DNA of 64,000 nucleotides from NCBI RefSeq assembly GCF_010119225.1, contig NZ_WNKF01000006.1, positions 242,098 to 306,097 of the forward strand. Reading direction: 5' to 3'. Shown here piece after piece: positions 9,486 through 18,263 of the stretch. Numbering within the stretch: position 1 is the first letter of the stretch; every line of letters begins with the position of its first letter. This DNA is from Cyclobacterium roseum (GTDB taxonomy: Bacteria > Bacteroidota > Bacteroidia > Cytophagales > Cyclobacteriaceae). The notes under the pieces were generated by a model. The model ran no database searches, was not told where the DNA came from, and saw nothing but the letters and a program-made list of their open reading frames with translations. The position numbers and the translations under genes are program-made.

Positions 9486-9968
9486 CTATAAAATATCCAG
9501 GATTTCAATTTTTCTACCTTTAAAAGTGACTACATCTCCCTTTTTCCTTCCTTTTAGGGCCAGCACTAAGGGAGATGCCACAGAAACACCTTGAATTTCG
9601 TTGGTTTGAATAACTAATTTCCCAAAGGAAACAGCTACCCATATCCAGCCCAAATCCAGTAAAACCACGGCTCCTTCTCTGATATCCGACACCGGTTCTA
9701 AGGGTATTTGCTGGATTTTTGATTCCCATTGACGGATCGTTTGCAGTTGCTTTTCCAGCAAAGCCCGACTTTGCCGGATAGTTTCTCTACCGGTTTCGTA
9801 TTTATCACCTGCACTGCTTTTGGTTTCCCCTGTAGAGGCCTCCTGTAACGCTAAAAACTGGGAATTCAGGTCGCTGAGGTTTTCGCGGACGCTACGAAGG
9901 GCTTCCTCTTTCAGATGAGCCTTGAAATCGCGAATCGCGGTAGGTGAATTTTCCTTAAAAAATGGCAT
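9486..9968 (-). CDS. GreA/GreB-family protein
   Basis: A 160-aa protein with an N-terminal helical, coiled-coil-like half (residues 10-95) and a C-terminal beta domain of the GreA/GreB (FKBP-like) type: REGAVVLLDLGWIWVAVSFG, then VSVASPLVLALKGRKKGDVVTF, where the SPLVLALKGRKKGD pattern matches the GreA C-terminal signature (SPxGxALxGKxxGD). It may act on RNA polymerase through the secondary channel, but the acidic tip residues of true Gre factors are not obvious. It starts 18 bp after the pepP stop and is probably cotranscribed with pepP. Homologues are sometimes mislabelled 3-oxoacyl-ACP synthase. Confidence 0.75.
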   Translation of the reverse strand: MPFFKENSPTAIRDFKAHLKEEALRSVRENLSDLNSQFLALQEASTGETKSSAGDKYETGRETIRQSRALLEKQLQTIRQWESKIQQIPLEPVSDIREGAVVLLDLGWIWVAVSFGKLVIQTNEIQGVSVASPLVLALKGRKKGDVVTFKGRKIEILDIL

Positions 9969-9986
9969 ATCGAAACCTTCTTCAGT

Positions 9987-11276
9987 TTATGTATTCATAA
10001 GGGTTTCGATTTCTTCCGGATCTATGGGTATGGTTTCCATTAAATCGGTATTGCCTCGATCTCCGATGACGATATTATTTTCCAGACGAATGCCAAGATG
10101 CTCCTCCAGGATATAAATGCCCGGCTCCACTGTAAAAACCATTCCAGCCTGAATGGGCTCATACATGGTACCTACATCATGTACATCAAGCCCCAGGTGG
10201 TGAGAGGTGCCGTGCATAAAGTATTTCTTGTAAGCCGGATTTTCCGGATCCTGATTTTTTATATCGGTTTGGTCGATCAGGCCCAAGTTCACTAATTCGG
10301 ATTGCATGATCAACCCTACTTCCTTGTGGTAGGCCTGAATGGTTACCCCTGGCCTCAGCAAATTCGTTGCCTCCTGCTGTACCCGAAGTACGGCATCATA
10401 CACCTGCCGCTGCCGTTTTGTAAAGCGACCGTTTACCGGTAAGGCACGGCTCATATCGGCATTGTAATTTCCGTATTCGGCCCCTACGTCAAACAGGATT
10501 ACTTCCCCATCCTGGCAAATAGCGTTGTTTTCTATATAATGTAGCACACAGGCATTTCTGCCGGAGGCAATGATCGGTTCGTAAGCAAAACCCCTGCTTC
10601 CTGATCTAAGGAATTCGTGAACAAATTCCGCCTCAATTTCATACTCTTTGACACCGGGCTTGACGAACTCCAATACCCTTCTGAATGCCTTCTCAGTAAT
10701 GGTACAGGCTTTTTGAATCTGAGCAATTTCTTCGGCTTCCTTTAATCCCCGAAAAGCATGCATGATGGGAGAAATCCGGTGGTATTCGTGCAGGGGATGC
10801 CTTAATTTGCATTCCTTAATAAACCGGGCATCCCGCGTCTCTACGGTGACATCTGCCCGCAAATGGTCGTTTGTATTCAAAAAAACATGCTTGGTCAAAG
10901 CCATCAGCTTATGGAAAACAGCCTCAAATTCGGTTGTCCATTTTACGGTACCAATACCCGAAAGGGAGGATGCCACCGATTTCGTAAACTTATTGCCTTC
11001 CCAAATAGCAATATGCTCACTGGTTGGTTTAATAAAGAGGATTTCCCGCAGGGAAGGATCTGGGAAATCCGGACAAATGACCAAAATGGTCTCTTCCTGA
11101 TCGATCCCACAAAGGTACAGCAGGTCATTGTTTTGCCTGAATTTCATCGTTCCATCCGCATTCGTAGGCAGGATGTCATTGGAATGAAACACTGCAATCG
11201 ACCTGGAGGGAAGCTTATGGACAATTTTTTTTCGGTTCTTTTTATATAAGGTGGCGGGTGCCGGTTGGTATCTCAT
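9987..11276 (-). CDS. pepP: Xaa-Pro aminopeptidase (M24B)
   Basis: A 429-aa protein from the ATG at 11276; the longer open frame up to 11477 is rejected because the conserved aminopeptidase P N-terminus (YKKNRKKIVHKLPSRSIAVFHS region) begins right at this ATG and a TACCTTTG promoter box lies just upstream. The N-terminal creatinase-like domain covers residues 1-170. The catalytic pita-bread domain shows the five metal ligands: ILFDVGAEYGNYNADMSRALP (two Asp), HGTSHHLGLDVHD (His), VFTVEPGIYI (Glu) and GIRLENNIVI (Glu). It removes N-terminal residues preceding proline from peptides in the cytosol using two divalent metals. The GreA/B-like gene follows at 18 bp. Confidence 0.93.
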   Translation of the reverse strand: MRYQPAPATLYKKNRKKIVHKLPSRSIAVFHSNDILPTNADGTMKFRQNNDLLYLCGIDQEETILVICPDFPDPSLREILFIKPTSEHIAIWEGNKFTKSVASSLSGIGTVKWTTEFEAVFHKLMALTKHVFLNTNDHLRADVTVETRDARFIKECKLRHPLHEYHRISPIMHAFRGLKEAEEIAQIQKACTITEKAFRRVLEFVKPGVKEYEIEAEFVHEFLRSGSRGFAYEPIIASGRNACVLHYIENNAICQDGEVILFDVGAEYGNYNADMSRALPVNGRFTKRQRQVYDAVLRVQQEATNLLRPGVTIQAYHKEVGLIMQSELVNLGLIDQTDIKNQDPENPAYKKYFMHGTSHHLGLDVHDVGTMYEPIQAGMVFTVEPGIYILEEHLGIRLENNIVIGDRGNTDLMETIPIDPEEIETLMNT

Positions 11277-11294
11277 ACTAAATGTTGGTTTATG

Positions 11295-11302
11295 CAAAGG
11301 TA
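11295..11302 (-). promoter_or_regulatory. candidate -7 box for pepP
   Basis: On the minus strand this reads TACCTTTG, an exact TAnnTTTG match to the Bacteroidota primary sigma -7 element, ending 18 bp before the pepP ATG. No clear TTTG -33 element is seen at the usual spacing. Confidence 0.5.
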
Positions 11303-11415
11303 AAAAATATACCCGCCTGTCGCATTCTATTTCTGCGGTATTTATGCGGAAACATTTATAGCAGTAACCAAACGAAATGACTGAATTTGCAGCGACCAAG
11401 CGTTCGAAGTTAGCT

Positions 11416-11967
11416 TTACTTCGGATCCACTCCAAAAAGATTGAAAACATCACGGGAGCCTTCCAGGGTAACCGCATACTCTCCGGGTGGCAATGGATCT
11501 AATTCCAATAAATAGGATGATTCCCGGTATTTTGATCCGGTAAAAGGAATAAAATCGATATCCGCAGCGGTGGTTTTATTAAAATTAACAGTCCCGGTGG
11601 TGATCATCCGGCGGTTTTTATCCGGATCGGCCTCTAGCAAAAAAACATTGATAATTTCGACCGGATCCCGGCTATTTCCATCGGCCTTGACCAGTAACCT
11701 GACTTTGTCAACTTCACTAATCCTGACCGGACTGTTGGCCCCATCCACCAGATTCATCCCCCGGGCTTTTGCCACTCCAAACAGAGCGGCTCCGAGGCTG
11801 GCTTTGGATCCGGAAGAAGCTTTTTGCTTTTCCAGCGGTTCTGCCAGTTGGTCATTTCTTATCAGAAGCACAATACCGGAAAATTCGGGCTCGTAGACCT
11901 GAATCTGACGGGCTAACAACGGGAAGATACTACCCGATAGGAGAAGAATAGCCAACAGCGTTTTCAT
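11416..11967 (-). CDS. hypothetical secreted protein
   Basis: I use the ATG at 11967 (183 aa) because it starts a good signal peptide (MKTLLAILLLSGSIFPLLARQ); an in-frame ATG 30 bp further upstream would put non-signal residues in front. The mature part is about 160 residues of mixed beta character (VLLIRNDQLAEPLEKQ, VRISEVDKVRLLVKADG, LDPLPPGEYAVTLEGS), which looks like one immunoglobulin- or carboxypeptidase-regulatory-like domain. No family is recognised. It lies 139 bp upstream of pepP on the same strand; a promoter for pepP sits between, so they may be separate units. Confidence 0.6.
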   Translation of the reverse strand: MKTLLAILLLSGSIFPLLARQIQVYEPEFSGIVLLIRNDQLAEPLEKQKASSGSKASLGAALFGVAKARGMNLVDGANSPVRISEVDKVRLLVKADGNSRDPVEIINVFLLEADPDKNRRMITTGTVNFNKTTAADIDFIPFTGSKYRESSYLLELDPLPPGEYAVTLEGSRDVFNLFGVDPK

Positions 11968-12144
11968 AAGGCATATCAGAGTTAAAAGAGGATGCATTCA
12001 AATCAAGACTGATTCTAATTCAGCAATTCCCTCTTGCTCACCTTATGAATACCCATCCGAAAAGAAGTAATTACCTGAATTACAGTTAATAATACAACTT
12101 TTTTTTGATTATCCCCAGTTCTTCCACTCCTTTTTTATGAGAGA

Positions 12145-12408
12145 TTAGCTTTCTGAAAGCTGGTCGGCTCCTGCTGAGAAGGTCCAGTCCAGGAGTACTT
12201 TCGATACGCTTACCAGAATTCCCGTGGCAACCGTCCAGACCAAAACCTCCTTCATGGAGTTTTCCTCACTGTAAGGACTGGTAGGTGGCGTCTTCCCGGT
12301 GGATTTTTCCCAGGATTTTTCCAATAACTTTCGGGTAAGAAAACCGCCGGCTATGGTCAACCCGGATATGGCAATGGATTGGATTAAGGATTTATCTTTC
12401 TTTTTCAT
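12145..12408 (-). CDS. small membrane protein, DUF4235-like
   Basis: An 87-aa protein from the ATG at 12408. It has a first hydrophobic segment (SIAISGLTIAGGFLTRKLLE), a soluble linker WEKSTGKTPPTSPYSEENSMKE, and a second hydrophobic segment (VLVWTVATGILVSVSKVLLDW). The order, TM helix, a W..STGKTPP loop, then a second TM helix, resembles DUF4235 membrane proteins. The function is unknown. It stands alone between two minus-strand genes. Confidence 0.55.
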   Translation of the reverse strand: MKKKDKSLIQSIAISGLTIAGGFLTRKLLEKSWEKSTGKTPPTSPYSEENSMKEVLVWTVATGILVSVSKVLLDWTFSAGADQLSES

Positions 12409-12571
12409 GTCTAAAATGGGTATCAACTTACCTGATATTCAGAGTAAAAATCATGCCACTTTATCTCACACCCAGGTAACTATCTCACATAACTGGTGGA
12501 AAATGGATGAAACTGTTTTTTTGTTACAAATCAGTTGATGAAAGATAACGATGATAATTAACGTAGGAAGG

Positions 12572-13720
12572 CTATACCTTAATGTACCATTTCCGCTTAT
12601 CCATCACCCAGCCCACCAGCCAAATAAGGAGCATAAAGGAGATCGCAAATGTTAAACTTGCCATTTTGGGAGGCAAAAAAGAAGAATAAAACTGCTCGTA
12701 GATCCAGGTTTTAAGGGAAAGGTGTCCCACGGGAACCATCAACATGAGCCGGACCAGTACCCCGGACAGGACGTAAAGGATCAGCGGGTTTTTGCCAAAA
12801 ACCTCGAAGAAATAGGCCCAGCCCTTCAGCTTTTTAAGTTCAAGTACAAAAACAAGCACCCCCAACAGGGCGGTAACATAACCCACCGAAACCAAAACAA
12901 AAGAACTGCTCCATATTTTTTTATTGATTGGAAAAAAAATATCCCAAACATACCCTAACACCAAGAAGGCCAGGGCAATAATAAATAAACTACGTACGGT
13001 TTTACTATTTCCAGCATTTTTCCGAATATAGCTACCCACTCCGTATCCAGCCAGGACATTTACCATGGCAGGTAAGGTACTTAACAAACCCTCCGGATCA
13101 AAAGGAATCCCCTCGCCTCTGTAGAGGTTACCGGCACCTATCAACCAAAGGTCCAGCCTTCTGGCAGCATTGCCCTCGAGGGAGTAGGGATCCGGACCCT
13201 GATCGCCAAAAAAGTACATGATTCCCCAATATATCAGTAACAGTGAAGCTCCAATTCCCATACAAACCCTGAGTTTGAAAAAATAGACCAAGGTGGCCGC
13301 TAATCCGTAACAAAGCGCAATCCGCTGCAATACACCCATGATCCGGATCTTACTGAAATCGAAGGGAACCAGCCCCGAGTCGGCTATCCGGAAAAATGGA
13401 AAAGCGGTTAGCAACAGGCCAATCAAAAAAATGATCAAGGTTCTTTTGATGACTTTCTGAAAATAAACCTGGGCACCCCTTTCTTTTAACTTTATCAGGC
13501 TGAAGGCCATGGCATTCCCCACTACAAATAGAAAGGAGGGAAAAACTAAATCGGTGATGGTAATCCCGTGCCAGGGGGCATGTAAAAAAGGGGAAAAATT
13601 AGTACTCCAGCTACCCGGAGTATTCACAATGATCATCAGCGCCACGGTTAGTCCGCGCAACACATCCAGCGATTGATACCTGGATCCACTAGTTAAGAGT
13701 GTATTTGTACTTACCACCAT
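12572..13720 (-). CDS. NagX/HGSNAT-like (DUF5009) membrane acyltransferase
   Basis: A 382-aa polytopic membrane protein with about ten hydrophobic segments. The N-terminal signature is RYQSLDVLRGLTVALMIIVNTPG, followed by HAPWHGITITDLVFPSFLFVVGNAMAFS, with the conserved His and Asp of the DUF5009/heparan-alpha-glucosaminide N-acetyltransferase family. Family members are thought to transfer acetyl groups across the membrane onto amino sugars. The gene is the last of the minus-strand sugar locus and lies 8 bp after a truncated GH20-like remnant. The paralogue at 13990 is clearly diverged. Confidence 0.85.
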   Translation of the reverse strand: MVVSTNTLLTSGSRYQSLDVLRGLTVALMIIVNTPGSWSTNFSPFLHAPWHGITITDLVFPSFLFVVGNAMAFSLIKLKERGAQVYFQKVIKRTLIIFLIGLLLTAFPFFRIADSGLVPFDFSKIRIMGVLQRIALCYGLAATLVYFFKLRVCMGIGASLLLIYWGIMYFFGDQGPDPYSLEGNAARRLDLWLIGAGNLYRGEGIPFDPEGLLSTLPAMVNVLAGYGVGSYIRKNAGNSKTVRSLFIIALAFLVLGYVWDIFFPINKKIWSSSFVLVSVGYVTALLGVLVFVLELKKLKGWAYFFEVFGKNPLILYVLSGVLVRLMLMVPVGHLSLKTWIYEQFYSSFLPPKMASLTFAISFMLLIWLVGWVMDKRKWYIKV

Positions 13721-13728
13721 TCGTAAAT

Positions 13729-13968
13729 TTAAGAGCCGGATAGGTTATTTATTTTTTCAAACATCCGATCAAAGGTTACCCAGTGCTGTTGCTGATCCAT
13801 AAAATCCACAAAGCTGTCCACCTTTCCTTTTTGAGGAGCAGCAATAGCCAAACCTTTTACCGGCAAGACACCCGTATTTTCCTGTTGGGAAATAATCGGG
13901 CCGGAAAGAAAGACCTGCAGCCACATCACGTAAGCAGCGACACCAAATTTACCAATCGAATGGCCCAT
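13729..13968 (-). pseudogene. probable internally deleted GH20-like gene remnant
   Basis: The open frame codes for only 79 aa: a signal-like N-terminus (MGHSIGKFGVAAYVMWLQVFLSGPIIS), then LPVKGLAIAAPQKGKVDSFVDFMDQ, then WVTFDRMFEKINNL at the end. From memory of the family, LPVKGLAIAAP...FVDFMD resembles the start of the mature region of exported GH20-like proteins of about 400 residues, and a W..F..ME.IN ending resembles their C-terminus. If so, an in-frame deletion removed the catalytic barrel. It sits between two acyltransferase genes (gaps 8 and 21 bp), where an amino-sugar hydrolase would make sense. It could instead be a genuine short exported protein. Confidence 0.45.
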
Positions 13969-13989
13969 ATTTTTGAATTTTGACCTAAA

Positions 13990-15192
13990 CTAAATTTTTA
14001 AACGCAACTTTCTTTTTTCTAGCAATCCCGTGATTTGAATGATGATCCAGGCATATAGCAGTGACTTGAGAATACCCGGCAAACCTGTTCTGAGTGCCAG
14101 CGGTAATACGATCCCCGTGATTGAAAGCAGCCCGTAATGAATATAAGGCAACAAGTAGCATGTCAGGGTACTGGTACCCGCCGGCCGAATCCCATCAAAC
14201 CAATGCTTCTTGTTATTTACCTCTACCAGAATAATCAGCAAGCCAAATGTAAGGATGCTGATGCCGATACAGATAAACACCCAGGAAGGAGATGACCCTA
14301 TCTTATGAATGCCCCACAAAGGCCGGCTAACAAAACCGATGGCCAGGAAAGCCACCGCCATGCCTATTAGAATCCGCCAAAAGTGTAAAGTAAGTCCTTT
14401 TTGGAACCAGGATCGGTAAAAGCCAGTGACTAAAATACCAGCCAAGGCAAAAGAGGGGGTTGCCCCGTCATCAATAAGCCAAAAATAGGGCTTTATCTCC
14501 TGTAAGAACGCCAACATCCCCAGTTTAGACAAGGCACTGAAGGCCATGAAGGCCAAAAAAACCAGCCCTACCCAAAGCTGTTTTCCGTTTACCGCTATAA
14601 ACACAAGAGACGCGATCAGATAAGCCCATCCGATTAATCCCAGTATTCCCCACCAATAAAAACCCATCCAAACCGGAGCAGCCAGGTCTCCACCCTGGTA
14701 TACCGCCGCCAAAAAAACTAGCAGTCCCCATCCCAGTATTTTTCCGATCCATTTTATTTGCTTCTTTTCCGGATCTTTTGGATAGTCCAGCCAAATTAGA
14801 AAAAATGAAAGGGTTAACAGTATTTGCCATACCGCCTTTGGCAAAAGGGCCGCTTCGGGCTGGTAGGTCTCCAGATTCACATGAAATACCCCCATGATTA
14901 GAAGTGCCAGTGAACGGCTGAGGACATGCATCAGGATCCGGGTATTTTTTTCACCCCTTTTCCAGCGATTGCCGATGGCCAAAGGAATGGATAAGCCTAC
15001 AATAAATAGAAAAGCAGGAAATACCACATCCGACAAGCCCATTCCATCCACCTTAGCCGGGGCGTGTTTCAGCCATTCGGGCACTCCCTCCAGGGTCCAT
15101 AAGTCATTGACAAAAATCATCAACATCATCGTGAGTGCCCGAAAAACATCGATGGCATGATTTCGGGTTTGGCCAGATTGCAGTTTCATCAA
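13990..15192 (-). CDS. NagX/HGSNAT-like (DUF5009) membrane acyltransferase
   Basis: A 400-aa polytopic membrane protein starting MMKLQSGQTRNHAIDVFRALTMMLMIFVNDLWTL (shown in two parts in family terms: IDVFRALTMMLMIFVND, then GMGLSDVVFPAFLFIVGLSIP). These are the DUF5009/HGSNAT signatures, with the conserved DVFR and D-V-x-P-x-F motifs, and about ten to twelve hydrophobic segments follow. It is predicted to acylate a sugar at the membrane. It starts 6 bp after the cupin isomerase-like gene, so the two are very likely cotranslated. The paralogue at 12572 is on the far side of the remnant. Confidence 0.85.
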   Translation of the reverse strand: MMKLQSGQTRNHAIDVFRALTMMLMIFVNDLWTLEGVPEWLKHAPAKVDGMGLSDVVFPAFLFIVGLSIPLAIGNRWKRGEKNTRILMHVLSRSLALLIMGVFHVNLETYQPEAALLPKAVWQILLTLSFFLIWLDYPKDPEKKQIKWIGKILGWGLLVFLAAVYQGGDLAAPVWMGFYWWGILGLIGWAYLIASLVFIAVNGKQLWVGLVFLAFMAFSALSKLGMLAFLQEIKPYFWLIDDGATPSFALAGILVTGFYRSWFQKGLTLHFWRILIGMAVAFLAIGFVSRPLWGIHKIGSSPSWVFICIGISILTFGLLIILVEVNNKKHWFDGIRPAGTSTLTCYLLPYIHYGLLSITGIVLPLALRTGLPGILKSLLYAWIIIQITGLLEKRKLRLKI

Positions 15193-15198
15193 AGGGGA

Positions 15199-15711
15199 CT
15201 ATTTTCTCGCGAAATCATCCTGAACCCGCACGATATCGCTTTCATCCGAGGGGTTTTCCGGATCGGTATGCATCCATATTTCCGCCACCACGGCCCAATT
15301 CCCCAAACCCAACAGCCGGTGTCTTTCTCCTTGCCGCAGACGAACCACCTCGCCAATTGCCAGCGTTTTCAGAGCGCCTTCCTGATCGGTATCGCTGGTG
15401 ATAACACCTCCCTCGCCAGCGATTAATTTCCAGATTTCAGCCCGCCGATGATGGTATTGCCAGGAAAGACGCTTTTCCGGACCAGCCAATAAAATTTTCG
15501 GACTCAATTTATGTTTCATTTGGGCATCCGTAAGCTCAATTTCGGAAAAAAATTGCTCCCTGAATTGTTTTATCTGGCGCTCATCAATCACAAAAAAACC
15601 TCCCCAGGGGCGGTTTTCGTCCTTGCTTACAATTTGATAGCCGGAACTATCCAGCCATTCACTCACCTTCTTAAAAATGGCAGTTTTAGTTAACTCTTTT
15701 TCTACGATCAT
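15199..15711 (-). CDS. cupin-type mannose-6-phosphate isomerase-like protein
   Basis: A 170-aa protein with one cupin domain. The N-terminal part has RPWGGFFVIDERQIKQF; the metal-binding motif is WQYHHRRAEIWKLIAG (two His and Glu) and the second cupin motif is RLRQGERHRLLGL (His). WGGFF and KILLAGPEKRLSWQYHHRR resemble type-II phosphomannose isomerase-like or sugar isomerase cupins. No signal peptide is present, so it acts in the cytosol. It is flanked by the ROK kinase-like gene (62-bp gap) and the acyltransferase (6-bp gap), suggesting a role in sugar interconversion. The exact substrate is unknown. Confidence 0.75.
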   Translation of the reverse strand: MIVEKELTKTAIFKKVSEWLDSSGYQIVSKDENRPWGGFFVIDERQIKQFREQFFSEIELTDAQMKHKLSPKILLAGPEKRLSWQYHHRRAEIWKLIAGEGGVITSDTDQEGALKTLAIGEVVRLRQGERHRLLGLGNWAVVAEIWMHTDPENPSDESDIVRVQDDFARK

Positions 15712-15773
15712 TTTAAATTATGGTTAAATAAAAAACAAAATATATCGATTATGTATTAATTACACACAACATA

Positions 15774-16640
15774 CTACTTTTTTTTACCCTGTTCGTGATG
15801 AATACTGGCAGCACCTATCATCGCAGCCTTTTCTCCCAACCTGCTGATTCGAATTTCCACCTGGATATTTCTTTCTTCCAGAAGCTTATTTACCAGGGGA
15901 AGAAAATGATCCGCCGCTTTCATAATATTGCCGCCTAATACTATCCCCTCAATTTTCCGAATTTTCGTCTGCATGTGGATCAATTCGGCCAGATTTCGGC
16001 CAAATACGGCAAGCATTTCAAGCGTGGCCTCCCGGGTTTCCGAGGAATCCAACAAAGGCTTCAAACCGGTTTCAGTTTTGCCGAACCTTTCTTTTGCCCA
16101 GTTTTTAAAAAAGGCAGTGCTCAGGTAGTCTTCGGCAATGCCCTCTTTGAAAGGAATCGACCATACCGCTCCGTCTTCGGCCAGCGCCCCGGATTTGAAA
16201 GCCCCACCAAGGCCGGTCCCAAAGGTCAGCCCCATCAAGTGCTGCTGTTTATCCCATCCTCCTGCTACGGCCTCTCCTTGAAGAAAGGCCGCTGCATCGT
16301 TTAAAAAAAATATATTCTTATCAGGAATCCCCAGCCTGTCTGAAAGTTCCGATTTTACATTCACCTGGTAAAGCGCCAGGTATTTTCCCTGTTCTACCAT
16401 GAGCGAAATACCGTTTTCGTAATCAAATGGAGCCGGCATGGCGATGCCCAAACGGCTATCCGAGGACAGCCCAAGAGCTTTTATGCAATCGGCCCAAAGG
16501 TCCAAAATTTCTTCCTTGCTTCCCAACGAATTTACCGGCATCCGGACTTCGCTACCCGGAGCAATGTCTTTTCCATCTGCCGTAATAATTCCTGCGGAAA
16601 TATGCGAGCCCCCAATATCTACTCCAATCAAATAACCCAT
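15774..16640 (-). CDS. ROK-family sugar kinase
   Basis: A 288-aa protein with the ASKHA/ROK pattern: YLIGVDIGGSHISAGI (phosphate 1), AAAFLQGEA preceded by FLND (catalytic Asp), LMGLTFGTGLGGAF (phosphate 2), and VLGGNIMKAADHF (adenosine). The CxCGxxGCxE zinc motif of classical ROK members is absent; the corresponding stretch is AEDGAVWSIPFKEGIAEDYL. It phosphorylates a hexose or amino sugar with ATP in the cytosol. It starts 2 bp after the TPR lipoprotein stop, so the pair is cotranslated. No DNA-binding domain, so it is a kinase and not a repressor. Confidence 0.85.
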   Translation of the reverse strand: MGYLIGVDIGGSHISAGIITADGKDIAPGSEVRMPVNSLGSKEEILDLWADCIKALGLSSDSRLGIAMPAPFDYENGISLMVEQGKYLALYQVNVKSELSDRLGIPDKNIFFLNDAAAFLQGEAVAGGWDKQQHLMGLTFGTGLGGAFKSGALAEDGAVWSIPFKEGIAEDYLSTAFFKNWAKERFGKTETGLKPLLDSSETREATLEMLAVFGRNLAELIHMQTKIRKIEGIVLGGNIMKAADHFLPLVNKLLEERNIQVEIRISRLGEKAAMIGAASIHHEQGKKK

Positions 16641-16642
16641 AC

Positions 16643-18193
16643 TTACTCCGATTTAGCTGTACGAAGGATTTCCTTAAACCCTTCTCTGTCGTGATACATA
16701 AAAAATTCCCGGTCGGTAGCCGCACGGCTTTTCAGAAAATCATTTCTGGATACGGCCTTTTTTAGGTTTTCGTATAGTTTCGTTTCCTCGCCATTTCTGG
16801 CCGCCACCAGTGCCAGTCCATAAAAAGGATACCCGTTTGACATATTCTGGATGGCACTTTCCTCAAACTTTAGGGTAGCATTGTAATAATCTTTGGCCAG
16901 GACATTGGCGAGCCCCTGATTGAAAAGATTGATCGGGTCGGCATCCGCATTATTTAGGTGTATGGCTGCCAGCCGGTAATCCCCATTAAAAATGGATACT
17001 GCGCCCAGGGCCGCTTCATAGACCTCCCTCAGTTCATCGGAGCGGGTAAGGGCAAGTGCTCTGTAAAAATTATTATAGGCACTGAATTTATCCCCCCAAA
17101 GCCAGAATACCAGGCCAAGGTTATAAACGGCGACGGGGTTTTCGTAAACGGCATTGGATCGGTTAAGGGCAAAAAGCGCATTTTCCAGCAATTGGTTTTT
17201 TTTCCGAACCGCCAGGGTTCGGTGTGCCTGATTGAGAAAAACCATTCCCAAATTACTATAAACCCAGGCACTGGGATATACCTCCTCCATGGCTAGCAAC
17301 AGTTGTTCCTGCTCTTTCCATCCCGGCTCCCGGGCGACCGCTTCCGCCAATTCCCTTTCACTCAGGGTATCGGCGGGTACCGTGCCTTGCCGGATATTTC
17401 TCGCCAAAATGGAAAGTTGCATCCCCGAAATGTCGGGTTCTTTTGCGGCTTGTCGCCGGACATCTCGTTCAAATCGGGTAAAAACAGCACGATTAATTTC
17501 CGAATAGTGGGGTATCCCGGTCATTTTCCATTTTTTATAACTCCAATCCCCCGGGCCTTTTAGCACGTCCAGAAACGGTGATTTGCTTGAAAACGGCAGG
17601 TTGCTGTATCCGGAAAGCCTGTCTTCCAGCTCCTGCCAGCCGTTGCTTCCCATTCCGGTCATTTCCAGAGAGTCGGGGGAAAGCCAAATCCCTAAAACCG
17701 GAATATCATCCTGCCCCCTGTATTGACCAATCTGGGCCAGGGAAGCCGTAGTAATTATCCCTCTGGACAACAATTCCTCGGAACTTCCCACCGGAAGGTT
17801 TTTCCTGCCTTGGCCAAATTCCGCCACAACATACAAGGCGCCTTTTTCCATCCCCTCTTTAAAACGCATGCTAAAGGAACCCTGCAACTCCACCGGCTCA
17901 TAGGGATCCAGGGTATCGCCACGTACCTCTAACTTCTTTTCGAAGCGAAGGATTTCATTGCCATATACGAATTTAGGACGCAGGGAATAGGTCTCGTTCC
18001 GGGAGATTATGGCATTTGGAAGTAGGACGTTAATCGAAAAACGAACCGAATCACCCAATCGGGTCAAAACCTGGGGCTCCATAAAAACTTTTTGGTTTTC
18101 GGCTTTTTTTATAACTTGCCCGCTGTTACAGGAATTAAAAAACATAGCAGCTAATACACCGATAACAGCATATATTTTTTTTTCAATAATCAT
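16643..18193 (-). CDS. TPR-containing lipoprotein
   Basis: A 516-aa protein with a lipobox near FFNSC (residues 18-22) after a hydrophobic signal. The N-terminal part (residues 40-220) is beta-rich (EVRGDTLDPYEPVELQGSFSMRF) and unrecognised. The C-terminal part (about residues 290-500) has TPR-like helical repeats: AWVYSNLGMVFLNQA, AVYNLGLVFWLWGDKFSAY, LRLAAIHLNNA and LFNQGLANVLAKDYYNA. It should be anchored in the inner leaflet of the outer membrane or in the inner membrane. It heads a minus-strand unit followed 2 bp later by the ROK kinase. The role is unknown. Confidence 0.7.
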   Translation of the reverse strand: MIIEKKIYAVIGVLAAMFFNSCNSGQVIKKAENQKVFMEPQVLTRLGDSVRFSINVLLPNAIISRNETYSLRPKFVYGNEILRFEKKLEVRGDTLDPYEPVELQGSFSMRFKEGMEKGALYVVAEFGQGRKNLPVGSSEELLSRGIITTASLAQIGQYRGQDDIPVLGIWLSPDSLEMTGMGSNGWQELEDRLSGYSNLPFSSKSPFLDVLKGPGDWSYKKWKMTGIPHYSEINRAVFTRFERDVRRQAAKEPDISGMQLSILARNIRQGTVPADTLSERELAEAVAREPGWKEQEQLLLAMEEVYPSAWVYSNLGMVFLNQAHRTLAVRKKNQLLENALFALNRSNAVYENPVAVYNLGLVFWLWGDKFSAYNNFYRALALTRSDELREVYEAALGAVSIFNGDYRLAAIHLNNADADPINLFNQGLANVLAKDYYNATLKFEESAIQNMSNGYPFYGLALVAARNGEETKLYENLKKAVSRNDFLKSRAATDREFFMYHDREGFKEILRTAKSE

Positions 18194-18263
18194 AGGGTAA
18201 TCCGGTTAATATCAGTAAGTTGTTCTTTCAAAGGTTTCCCGCAAATTTAAACAGGCTAATAGG

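Noticed and set aside
11277..11477. Upstream extension of pepP
   Set aside because: It would add 67 residues not seen in aminopeptidase P and would overlap the hypothetical gene at 11416; a promoter box lies inside it.
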